This document shows positions 32,223 through 39,701 of a DNA stretch of 39,828 nucleotides, in pieces. Under the pieces are notes generated by a model. That model ran no database searches. It was not told the origin of the DNA and worked only from the letters and a program-made list of their open reading frames with translations. This DNA comes from Candidatus Nitrosopumilus sp. (GTDB lineage: Archaea > Thermoproteota > Nitrososphaeria > Nitrososphaerales > Nitrosopumilaceae): NCBI GenBank assembly GCA_029263475.1, contig JAJCXK010000017.1, forward strand, positions 1-39,828, read 5' to 3'. The stretch's first letter is position 1. The number at the start of each line of letters is the position of its first letter. The translations under genes and the position numbers were made by a program.

Positions 32223-33179
32223 TCATCTTCTTTTCTTTTTCCGTATGATGAAAATAATTACGATTGAAATTCCTACAACAATTACAATTACAGGCAAATA
32301 AGCAACAGCCAAGAAATACCAAGGTAACGTGTCATTTAAGATGTGTTGCTCTGTTGGACAGGGGAAGAATTTTCCTTCATTGTCTTGATACCAACAGTCA
32401 CGCGAGTATTCTGTATTTTTAAAATCATCTACATCTGATGCATCCAAAATAATGTCTTTATACTCGTCAATGATTTTTGTTTTTTTAATGCTTGACTTGT
32501 ATTCTGCATACACTGCATCTTCAACTAAAAGAATAGTATCTTTGGATTCACCTACAGGTGCAAAGAAGACAGTACCTTCAAAAACTCCACTATCATGACT
32601 GGTTTCAATTACTGTTAGATTGATTCCATCATGATCAGTATCAGACCACACATGAATGTCAAAAGAATCGGGTTTTGCGGGGTCTAGATTCATTTCTTTG
32701 TAAGTCACCTTAACAACACCAACATCATTTGGCAGATAGCCAAATTTGTCCCACGTTATTCTTACCCCGTCATCAACTGGAGGAAGCCATGTGTTGCACA
32801 TCAAATTGTTTCTGTGATTTTCAAAGCTAGAAATTCTAAATGCATCCGCCCATTCCGCCATTCGGTAATGGGTTTGGCCATCTGAGATAAATTCAGTGCA
32901 TATTATTGCAGGCAAGTTCAGCTTTTTTTCAAAATCATCCCATCTTCTGTCACCTGGTTCCCAATCACCAAAATTCAACTCTATGTTTTTGGCATAGTTT
33001 TCCATGATTGATTTCTGGGTTATTGGCTCATGACTCCCCATAAATGCATCAAAACATGGTTGTGGCAGAATTGTTGCAACACATCCAGCATAAGCATATT
33101 GGATATCTAAATTATCAGCAATAATGAGTGAAATGAATATGATCAAACCCGCAACGATAATTTGAGATTTTATTCTCAT
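32223..33179 (-). CDS. exported, membrane-anchored protein with DSGVF-type Ig-like module
   Basis: Started at the ATG at 33179, 1 bp after the upstream stop, the 318-residue protein has a signal peptide (IIVAGLIIFISLIIADNL, cleavage near AYA/GCVA), an ectodomain, and a C-terminal helix (AYLPVIVIVVGISIVIIFII) with RKKKRR. The module PDSFDIHVWSDTDHDGINLT and HDSGVFEGTVFF (about 165-215) matches the one in 27289-28212, and the two proteins align along most of their length. A longer start (33209) lies within the upstream gene. It is the last gene of the minus-strand train. Role unknown; structural or receptor-like is possible. Confidence 0.65.
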   Translation of the reverse strand: MRIKSQIIVAGLIIFISLIIADNLDIQYAYAGCVATILPQPCFDAFMGSHEPITQKSIMENYAKNIELNFGDWEPGDRRWDDFEKKLNLPAIICTEFISDGQTHYRMAEWADAFRISSFENHRNNLMCNTWLPPVDDGVRITWDKFGYLPNDVGVVKVTYKEMNLDPAKPDSFDIHVWSDTDHDGINLTVIETSHDSGVFEGTVFFAPVGESKDTILLVEDAVYAEYKSSIKKTKIIDEYKDIILDASDVDDFKNTEYSRDCWYQDNEGKFFPCPTEQHILNDTLPWYFLAVAYLPVIVIVVGISIVIIFIIRKKKRR

Positions 33180-33180
33180 C

Positions 33181-35073
33181 TTAATACCCCATATCCAAAA
33201 CAATTTCAAACGGGAATATCTGTTCTATTCTTTCCTTATAGTATTGAGTTGCATTAGGAATGATTTCAACAATGGATGGATCCAATTGTACACTCAACAC
33301 ATTATCTGCATTACCAGTTCCTGCACCCACTACAGGAAGACCAAGATCAAACAAGAGGGATTGTGCCATCTTGTTTTTTTCCTCACGAGATACGGAACTC
33401 ATGTCATCAGACATAACAATTATTGTTCCCCGAGTATGGGTGGACCACCATAATGGGTTCTCCAGGTTTGGGGCAAACCTTGCATTAAAGTCAAAATTGC
33501 CTGGCTCATCAAAGGTCATGCTTGCTGTGGTGTATGGCAAAATTGTGGGTCCTACCCAACCAAGCAAATGTTCTTCTCCTACCCTACCTGTGCCAGAGTC
33601 TTGGATTCTAATAACTTCCGGAGTATTGTTGTAAAACTCAACTTTGGAATTATTTGTATGAATGATTAGATTAGAAGGTTCTATCTCGGGCTTGTTGTTG
33701 TTTTCAGGTAATATCGTAAAAAGTTGATTTGTACTAACCAAATCTTCCATCTTGAAATCCGTGCTAGTATCAAAGAATAACAACGCACTGACCTTAGAGA
33801 CATTGACTTCGTTGGCATGTGTTCCCCCTTGAAGCCTATAATAATTCCCGTCTGTTGCCTTGATAATCGAATAATAGGAGTTATGAGGAGGCAAAGAAGT
33901 CAGAGACATTCCATTTTTTACCTCAAAGTCATTCTCAACATTTACAATGCCTAGTTCATTCATTATGTTTTGAAATTCATTTTTGATTAGAAACGAACCC
34001 AGATGATCAAAGAATCTGTGTTCTGGAAGATATTTTTCATGTTCTTCCATCAGAACATCCCGTGAAACTTTCTGCCATTCTCCTGCAGTCTTAGACAGGA
34101 ATGTTTCATCAATGACTTGTTTGGTTTTGTTATATTGCAATGGTGCAAAACTATCTTTTTGGAATATGATCAGTTCATTGTTGTAAGGATTGTTATCAAT
34201 GATAGTTTCTGAATATTTTGCAGGGTTATTTTTGGGAATAGTGTTTTTTGTCCATTCACAATAGTTTTCGTCCCAGGTATGTGTGGAATTGCTTTTGTTC
34301 AGATTATCATCAGAATAAAATCCATCAGCACCGCAGAATGAAAAGCTAACTGTCAGTCCATCTTTATCGGATTTGGTCCAATTCCTCTCAACTAGTTTTT
34401 TTGCCGTATCATGTGTAACACATGCTGGAAAGTTGTCGGATTTTTTGAACACCTGGACAAGTCCGTCTCTGCATTGGATTTTGTTTGGAGGAATACCAAA
34501 TTCATCCACCTGAATTTTTGGAGAAAGGTGGTTGCCAATGATTCTTTTGGCCATTTTATATTTGCCTTCTCCCACCGACACAACGGAATCAATTATGTCC
34601 TCTTCTTCCACATCTAAAAGGGCCTTCCCATCATTTCCTTGTTCCAATATGGCTAGCCTCAAATCCTGATAGCTGATTCTAGTAATGTCGCTGCACGCGT
34701 TAAGAGAAACTCCCATGTTTTTGTATTGATTGTAGTTTTGAGATCCAACCAACCAGGGGTTCTCTATATCGAAGTTTCCTATTGCACCAAACCTAAGAAG
34801 ACTTGCCCACGGATTATTTTGTAAAAACAGTTGGATGAGATAATCCTCTTCCAAAACAGTTTTTCTGTCTTCATTGGTAAATTCTAGTCCTTCACAACTT
34901 CTTTTGTACATACACATACTGTGCAGATCATTTGGATATTGTAGATAGTATTCACATTTGTCCATTCTTTGAGACGATGTCTTTTCTTCATTAGATGACT
35001 CTGCAAAAACTAAGGGTGCAAAAAATGTGAAAGAAAGCACAAGTGTAGCAGTTAGAAAAAATGTCGTTTTCAT
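33181..35073 (-). CDS. large exported protein with Cys-pair module and cupredoxin-like domain
   Basis: This 630-residue protein has a signal peptide (TTFFLTATLVLSFTFFAPLV, cleavage near VFA/ESS). An N-terminal Cys-rich region (40-130) comes first. Residues 193-232 hold the recurring module PPNKIQCRDGLVQVFKK ... PACVT...KKLVERNW. Residues about 466-553 look like a cupredoxin (VEFYNNTPEVIRI, ILPYTTASMTFDEPGNFDF, HTRGTIIV), but the usual Cys-His-Met copper loop is missing. The C-terminal segment (KNKMAQSLL ... YYKERIEQIFPFEI) is shared with the next-door 272-residue protein. No anchor at the C-terminus. The gene is 6 bp from its upstream neighbour. Function unknown. Confidence 0.65.
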   Translation of the reverse strand: MKTTFFLTATLVLSFTFFAPLVFAESSNEEKTSSQRMDKCEYYLQYPNDLHSMCMYKRSCEGLEFTNEDRKTVLEEDYLIQLFLQNNPWASLLRFGAIGNFDIENPWLVGSQNYNQYKNMGVSLNACSDITRISYQDLRLAILEQGNDGKALLDVEEEDIIDSVVSVGEGKYKMAKRIIGNHLSPKIQVDEFGIPPNKIQCRDGLVQVFKKSDNFPACVTHDTAKKLVERNWTKSDKDGLTVSFSFCGADGFYSDDNLNKSNSTHTWDENYCEWTKNTIPKNNPAKYSETIIDNNPYNNELIIFQKDSFAPLQYNKTKQVIDETFLSKTAGEWQKVSRDVLMEEHEKYLPEHRFFDHLGSFLIKNEFQNIMNELGIVNVENDFEVKNGMSLTSLPPHNSYYSIIKATDGNYYRLQGGTHANEVNVSKVSALLFFDTSTDFKMEDLVSTNQLFTILPENNNKPEIEPSNLIIHTNNSKVEFYNNTPEVIRIQDSGTGRVGEEHLLGWVGPTILPYTTASMTFDEPGNFDFNARFAPNLENPLWWSTHTRGTIIVMSDDMSSVSREEKNKMAQSLLFDLGLPVVGAGTGNADNVLSVQLDPSIVEIIPNATQYYKERIEQIFPFEIVLDMGY

Positions 35074-35079
35074 GTTTTA

Positions 35080-35898
35080 TCATCCAGTTTGTAGTGTTAT
35101 TGGTGCACGAAATTCAACCCTGATGGGTACGTCAAATGGAATCATTTTTTTGTATTTTTCATAAAAGAACGCTTCAGAGTTCTCATATTTGTTCTCAAAT
35201 TTATCCATAATGCCAATAGTAATTCCCGGTTCTGCCCCGCCACTCCCAATACTAGTCACTTCTGTTCTGGTTCTAATGTCATTCCCGATGATGCTTTGCG
35301 CCATTTTTGCTCGTATTTCAACAGGAAGGGAATTGGTTTCCTCAGACAATGTAACAATTTCTCCGGTTTGTCCATGTCGGGAATTTTGTATTAGAAATTG
35401 ATAGTAATCAGTATTGTTGATAAATAGTATTCGCTGAGACGATGTACTTACATTTTCAAATTTCCACAGTCCTTTTGAGTTATCAAAAATGTTGACATCC
35501 GTAGTGCTGTTATTTACAAATTTGACAGTGTCGTTTCCTGTCATGTTTATTATCATGGTATGAGGTGCAATGGCCAGTCTATTTCTGTTATTTTCAAATT
35601 TGTCATAAATAATTACAGTGTTTGGCTCTATGAATAGTGGGTTCAAAACGCATTCGTTGTTACCTACTACCATGTATTTCGGATCACATGGTTCGTCTAT
35701 GGTTTGAGTAGTTGATTGTAACAATACATCATACCAACCATCAATAATCATGCATGGGTGTGGAATATTATTTCCGTCTGTGTAATAACATTCAGAGATA
35801 TGAGAGTACAAAGGAGTAGACATTCCAGAAGTTGAAAACGCCAGTATAGTAATCGTCGCAACTATTCCAATTATTATTAAGAATCTAGTTTTGGCCAT
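35080..35898 (-). CDS. exported protein with ligand-less cupredoxin-like domain (272 aa)
   Basis: MAKTRFLIIIGIVATITILA is a signal peptide or anchor of the MKTRF type shared by several genes here. Residues about 105-195 resemble the cupredoxin-like domain of the 630-residue neighbour (NDTVKFVNNSTTDVNIFD, YYQFLIQNSRHGQTGEIVTL), again without copper ligands. The following RAKMAQSIIGND and FFYEKYKKMIPFDVPI segments also match that protein's C-terminus. Four cysteines occur in the first 75 residues. It overlaps the upstream gene by 14 bp, so translation is probably coupled. It is best seen as a partial duplicate of its neighbour. Confidence 0.6.
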   Translation of the reverse strand: MAKTRFLIIIGIVATITILAFSTSGMSTPLYSHISECYYTDGNNIPHPCMIIDGWYDVLLQSTTQTIDEPCDPKYMVVGNNECVLNPLFIEPNTVIIYDKFENNRNRLAIAPHTMIINMTGNDTVKFVNNSTTDVNIFDNSKGLWKFENVSTSSQRILFINNTDYYQFLIQNSRHGQTGEIVTLSEETNSLPVEIRAKMAQSIIGNDIRTRTEVTSIGSGGAEPGITIGIMDKFENKYENSEAFFYEKYKKMIPFDVPIRVEFRAPITLQTG

Positions 35899-37291
35899 GT
35901 GTATGACTTCCTATAATTTCTAATTTTTCAGTTCCAATACCAAATGGTATTTTCAGAACAATTGGAGAGATCTTCTCGTATTCAATTTCTTCTCCATCTG
36001 CAAGAATAAAATAAGAGAATGGAGCTTGTGCTGGCACATGCAACAGTCCACTTGGCATTACTATCTGCAATATGCCTCTTTCAGGACTGCTCATCAAGAC
36101 AATCAAAGAATTAGCACGTTGATCAAATGAGATGTCATTAACAATTGCACCGGAAATCATGTATTGGCTTCCATAATTGCCCCCATTAGCGTTGATTACA
36201 TAGTAAGTTGGAGAAATCAAAAGATAGTTTTCTTCCCATAATTCCAAATCCAAGACCCAATTCCAACCTCTGTCAGACAGTTTGGGAGCAGTAGAAGGCG
36301 TGACACATGCAGGAATTCCATCATGTTTTAACATTTTTTGCATATCTGTTCTGCATTGTATTTCATCAACTGGGATTCCATAATGGAACTGCTTTAATGG
36401 AGGCATGTATTTTCCAATCTGGTTTCCATGGAGTGGGAATAGGCTTTTGGTTGGAGAAGAAATATCTTCAATTACTGTAAAACTGCCACTTACAGTTTCA
36501 CCACCAGTACGGTTTCCCTCAGATGTATGCATCCTCATAGAATATTTGCCAGCAGTTGGAACAAACTCCCAACTTGCAGTAGTTATCCACTCACAGGGTT
36601 TGGATTCTGTATGAATATTTTCGTTAATTGCGATTTCTCTGTCGTTGCCAATCATCTTGCTTATGCTTATCTCCACATCAAAGCTTCTTCCTTCCAGTGT
36701 TCGCATGTCCTTGTCGTAGACAAACTGGATAGGCTTGTTGGCAGTGAAATTATCCTGTAATGGAATTCCATCTTGCATCATTCTAAAGTCATTGGCAAGA
36801 GTAATCTTTGGTTGTTCTAATACTAACTTTGCATCACATTGTTTTGGAATCTTAAAGGATTCAGGGGAATATTGGTTTATTCCATCTATCTTTGGAACAT
36901 AAAACAGAACTCGGTCATCAGACTCAAACCCACCTATTGAAACATTACGGCCAGGGACCCCGCCAACTGTTGCTTCCAGCATAGTTATTGTGTTTGATTC
37001 TTGCGGGTTTTTTAGAAATTCCTCAATTTCTACAGTGTACTCATCAAGGGTTTGAGTATAGTTTTCAATAACCATCCGTGAAACTCCATTTTCTTCAACA
37101 TGATGTGTATTGGATCTTTCAAATTCTAAGACATTGACTGATGCTATAGTTCCAACAAATACTGTTTCACTTTGCTCAAATAATTTTTCTGGAGTTTTGG
37201 GTATCCACAACCCATATGAAACGTCAGCAGATGTGATTACAGTAATCCCAACAACTAAAACTACAATTGGTATTAGAAATCTAGTTTTCAT
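35885..37291 (-). CDS. exported multi-module protein (468 aa)
   Basis: A signal peptide (MKTRFLIPIVVLVVGITVIT, cleavage near YG/LWI) is followed by a domain starting KLFEQSETVFVGTIASV (residues 36-52) that resembles exported OB-like domains. An Ig-like part (185-275) ends GSFTVIED. Residues 305-343 hold the recurring module GIPVDEIQCRTDMQKML ... IPACVT...APKLSDRGW. The C-terminal part (about 380-468) has the strand pattern IVMPSGLLHVPAQAPFSYFI and IVLKIPFGIGTEKLEIIGSH, typical of exported archaeal proteins whose last strands precede a sorting signal; no anchor follows here. It lies 33 bp after the 195-residue gene. Confidence 0.65.
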   Translation of the reverse strand: MKTRFLIPIVVLVVGITVITSADVSYGLWIPKTPEKLFEQSETVFVGTIASVNVLEFERSNTHHVEENGVSRMVIENYTQTLDEYTVEIEEFLKNPQESNTITMLEATVGGVPGRNVSIGGFESDDRVLFYVPKIDGINQYSPESFKIPKQCDAKLVLEQPKITLANDFRMMQDGIPLQDNFTANKPIQFVYDKDMRTLEGRSFDVEISISKMIGNDREIAINENIHTESKPCEWITTASWEFVPTAGKYSMRMHTSEGNRTGGETVSGSFTVIEDISSPTKSLFPLHGNQIGKYMPPLKQFHYGIPVDEIQCRTDMQKMLKHDGIPACVTPSTAPKLSDRGWNWVLDLELWEENYLLISPTYYVINANGGNYGSQYMISGAIVNDISFDQRANSLIVLMSSPERGILQIVMPSGLLHVPAQAPFSYFILADGEEIEYEKISPIVLKIPFGIGTEKLEIIGSHTHGQN

Positions 37292-37324
37292 TTTCAGACC
37301 TCATAACAATTTCAAATTTTATGA

Positions 37325-37912
37325 TCACGAACAAGCACCTCGGTCTATGTCAACTGATGTAACTTTACTGACCATGGATAGTTCTTTTGCAACTCTCTCT
37401 TGATGGTGTTCCTGAAATGCACCCCGTGCTATCAACTTGATGATATTTTCAGAGTATTCCAATTCAACAGGTTTCCAGAACACCGTATCCCTAGCAATGT
37501 CTTTTACTGCTATTCTGTATTTTTTTGATATTTCAGATTTTGAAGGGGGATTGTTTTGATGATTCATAATAAAACGGTAGTCAGTGCATCCAGGTTTTAT
37601 CCCATCTTGGTTTGCTTTATGAGATATTCCCCATTGTCTTTGTTCCAATTTTTCTCGAGAATCCTCATAAATACACACAACCACATTCTCAGAATACTTT
37701 AACATTGGAATTTTTTTGTCATTACAAGTAACATCAAGAAAAGAAACTCCGTTTTCAATTTGTTGTTGTGCAGTTTGTGTTGAACGTAATGACAGTTTCT
37801 TTTCATATTCCGCTTCCTTTATCGGATCAGCTGGGGGCGGAGTTGCAAAGGAAATACCGATAACACTCACAGATAACAGTATACAAGTTATTATCAAAAG
37901 TCTACTCTTCAT
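37325..37912 (-). CDS. exported protein with short Cys-pair module (195 aa)
   Basis: The signal peptide is MKSRLLIITCILLSVSVIGI, cleaved near SFA/TPPP. A diverged copy of the recurring module appears at residues about 60-94: VTCNDKKIPMLKYSENVVVC ... REKLEQRQWG. The C-terminal half is predicted as ferredoxin-like alpha/beta (FWKPVELEYSENIIKLIARG, HHQERVAKELSMVSKVTSVD) and ends GACS. The same C-terminal type of fold may occur in 38117-39226. The first 29 bp of the gene, over the start codon, are repeated exactly at 39690-39718. Confidence 0.6.
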   Translation of the reverse strand: MKSRLLIITCILLSVSVIGISFATPPPADPIKEAEYEKKLSLRSTQTAQQQIENGVSFLDVTCNDKKIPMLKYSENVVVCIYEDSREKLEQRQWGISHKANQDGIKPGCTDYRFIMNHQNNPPSKSEISKKYRIAVKDIARDTVFWKPVELEYSENIIKLIARGAFQEHHQERVAKELSMVSKVTSVDIDRGACS

Positions 37913-37918
37913 TTTCTA
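37890..37918. repeat. 29-bp direct repeat, copy 1 (second copy 39690-39718)
   Basis: The 29 bases over the start codon of the 195-residue gene occur again, without mismatch, exactly 1800 bp to the right at 39690-39718. The second copy encodes MKSRLLII followed by RT and a stop, so only the first eight codons of a signal peptide are duplicated. Confidence 0.75.
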
Positions 37919-37919
37919 A

Positions 37920-38102
37920 TCACGTTATCCTCATAATTGGTTTTTTACAATATTCTTCATTAGTAATTGGATCTATTGTGTATTCTGCACAACCAACCAT
38001 TACTGGCATACTAAGATAATATTCAATTCCAAGAAAAATCAATGGAATTGCAACAATGATGATTACAATCAAAATAATAATTATCAAAGATCTAGTTTTC
38101 AT
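37920..38102 (-). CDS. small membrane-anchored protein (60 aa)
   Basis: From the ATG at 38102 the product is MKTRSLIIIILIVIIIVAIP followed by LIFLGIEYYLSMPVMVGCAE and a short outer tail with two cysteines (GCAEY and EYCKK). The MKTR start is shared with the neighbouring exported proteins. It may be a shrunken family member that kept its membrane segment, or a genuine small subunit. It sits 14 bp after one gene and 7 bp before another. Confidence 0.5.
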   Translation of the reverse strand: MKTRSLIIIILIVIIIVAIPLIFLGIEYYLSMPVMVGCAEYTIDPITNEEYCKKPIMRIT

Positions 38103-38112
38103 CTTATAATTT

Positions 38113-38128
38113 GACATCAATTGATGTC
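38113..38128. repeat. perfect 16-bp palindrome at a gene boundary
   Basis: GACATCAATTGATGTC reads the same on both strands and covers the stop of the 369-residue gene, just before the next start in the train. It could be a protein-binding site or chance. Confidence 0.3.
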
Positions 38129-39226
38129 GCGTACTTCCTCCAAATTGTCAATTGCAGCCATCAGATCTGGCTCTCCAGATTCAGCCCATCCCCAACATCC
38201 TTGCACACCAATTATCACTTTATCAACACCGAATCTGTCAATTACAATATCTCTGTTCAGAAGATCATATTCATCACCGAATTGAGCAATTTCATTTAAC
38301 AGCATATTTTCCAGCATGTCTTTATCAACATCAGACTCCAAAGTAACTTCCCAACGTGTAAAGCAATCAGGATCATTTTGACGGAATTGAGTTGCCCATC
38401 CTCGCTCAATTAATTTTGATTTTGTATCTGAACTAACGCATGCTACACGATTATTGTCATCATCTGATTGTTTTGTTATACTTTGCAAGTCAGTTTTGCA
38501 TCGAATAGATTCTGGAATCATGCCGAATTTGGATTGTTTCAGAGGCGGAAAGATTTCAGTGACATCAGTTAGTTTTCCTATTGTAACTAGAGGTTCTTCA
38601 GTAACTGCACTTCCTTGCTCTGTAATTACAAAGGGCCATTCTACATGCATTACGCATGATTCACCATCCCTCCAAGGGGAATCATCAGATTTGAATAAAA
38701 TTGCATCAAAACTATAATCATCAGGCCCTAGGGCATTGCGACTAAAGGTCACATCTTTGGTGTTATTTTTAAAAAATCTATGGTGATCATATTCAGGTAA
38801 TTGCAAACTAGATGTGGCAGTTTGGGCCAAAACGGCCAAATTTTCATAATCCATGTACAATCCCCCATGCATTACGCGGTCTTGATTTTTCAAGTCAAGA
38901 AGGTACGAAGGATGGCCAGATCCGGATGGTAATCCTATTTGCAGATATTGATATGAGGCATCCTCATGATTTCCAATCACTGCAAGGTAGTTGTGCTGAA
39001 ATCCATTCCAACTAAGAAGGTAAGTGTCGTCAGAGCTTACTGATTTTACAGAATAATCTGGAATGATAAACATGCAAGGTCCACCAGAAACATCGTCGTA
39101 TTCTAAAATTCCAAATGCAGAAGAATGCATGTTATAGGGTAATTGATTTTCAGAAGCAAACACATCAGGCATAATCATACCTGTAAACCCAATTAAAATC
39201 AAAAAAATCGTAAAAAAATATTTCAT
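38117..39226 (-). CDS. exported protein with Cys-pair module, first of the minus-strand train (369 aa)
   Basis: I choose the ATG at 39226 because it starts a normal signal peptide (MKYFFTIFLILIGFTGMIMP, cleavage near VFA/SEN); an ATG 66 bp upstream would add a charged leader. The N-terminal domain (to about 200) is beta-rich with two cysteines. Residues about 220-275 hold the recurring module PLKQSKFG, ESIRCKTDLQSITK, VACVSSDTKSKLIERGW. The C-terminal part looks ferredoxin-like (KDMLENMLLNEIAQFG, VDKVIIGVQGCWGW). A perfect 16-bp palindrome covers the stop codon. The gene probably heads a seven-gene unit. Confidence 0.65.
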   Translation of the reverse strand: MKYFFTIFLILIGFTGMIMPDVFASENQLPYNMHSSAFGILEYDDVSGGPCMFIIPDYSVKSVSSDDTYLLSWNGFQHNYLAVIGNHEDASYQYLQIGLPSGSGHPSYLLDLKNQDRVMHGGLYMDYENLAVLAQTATSSLQLPEYDHHRFFKNNTKDVTFSRNALGPDDYSFDAILFKSDDSPWRDGESCVMHVEWPFVITEQGSAVTEEPLVTIGKLTDVTEIFPPLKQSKFGMIPESIRCKTDLQSITKQSDDDNNRVACVSSDTKSKLIERGWATQFRQNDPDCFTRWEVTLESDVDKDMLENMLLNEIAQFGDEYDLLNRDIVIDRFGVDKVIIGVQGCWGWAESGEPDLMAAIDNLEEVRDIN

Positions 39227-39292
39227 AACGAGACTGAAATTATGACATTCATAAGGACTTCGAACTTTTTGTAGGTAAAACCTAGTCCTCAT

Positions 39293-39701
39293 AAAAAATC
39301 CAGGACAGTCCCTGTATTTCTTTCCAGCTGCTTGATTTGTTTTGATTATTATATTGATTGCTCATGTACAGTGTTTACAAAATTTGAATAAAAGCAAAAC
39401 GGATGATTCGTTCATCTTATTCATCAGGTGATTTGTGTTAACCAATAACTGGCAAAAGATGATTTGAAAGGATGGGCCAAAGTTTGCCCATCCCTTGGAC
39501 GGTTATTATGGTCTGTTGGTTAAACTATTAGATGATGACTCCTACCGTATGAATACTAGATTACAATTTGCAAAGTTTGCCTAAAAGAAAATAGTATAAT
39601 TCCTCAGAATGATCTAAATACTAAATTATGCAAACATGATTAATTGGAACTCTCATCAAGTACCTAATCGGTTTTGGTCTTAAGTTCTAATTATCAAAAG
39701 T
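39293..39701. other. intergenic stretch between the partial gene and the minus-strand train
   Basis: This stretch should contain the promoter of the minus-strand train (right of 39226) and the 3' region of the partial gene at the window end. It holds the nested inverted repeats described at 39438-39523. No gene is seen. Confidence 0.35.
39438..39523 (-). ncRNA. nested stem structure in the intergenic region
   Basis: Three nested pairings are visible: TTAACCAA (39438-39445) with TTGGTTAA (39516-39523); ATAAC (39445-39449) with GTTAT (39502-39506); and an inner hairpin GGATGGGC (39470-39477) with GCCCATCC (39486-39493) around an 8-nt loop. Together they make an 86-nt folded unit. It could be a small RNA, a terminator after the partial gene, or a leader element of the minus-strand train. 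Strand is a guess. Confidence 0.35.
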
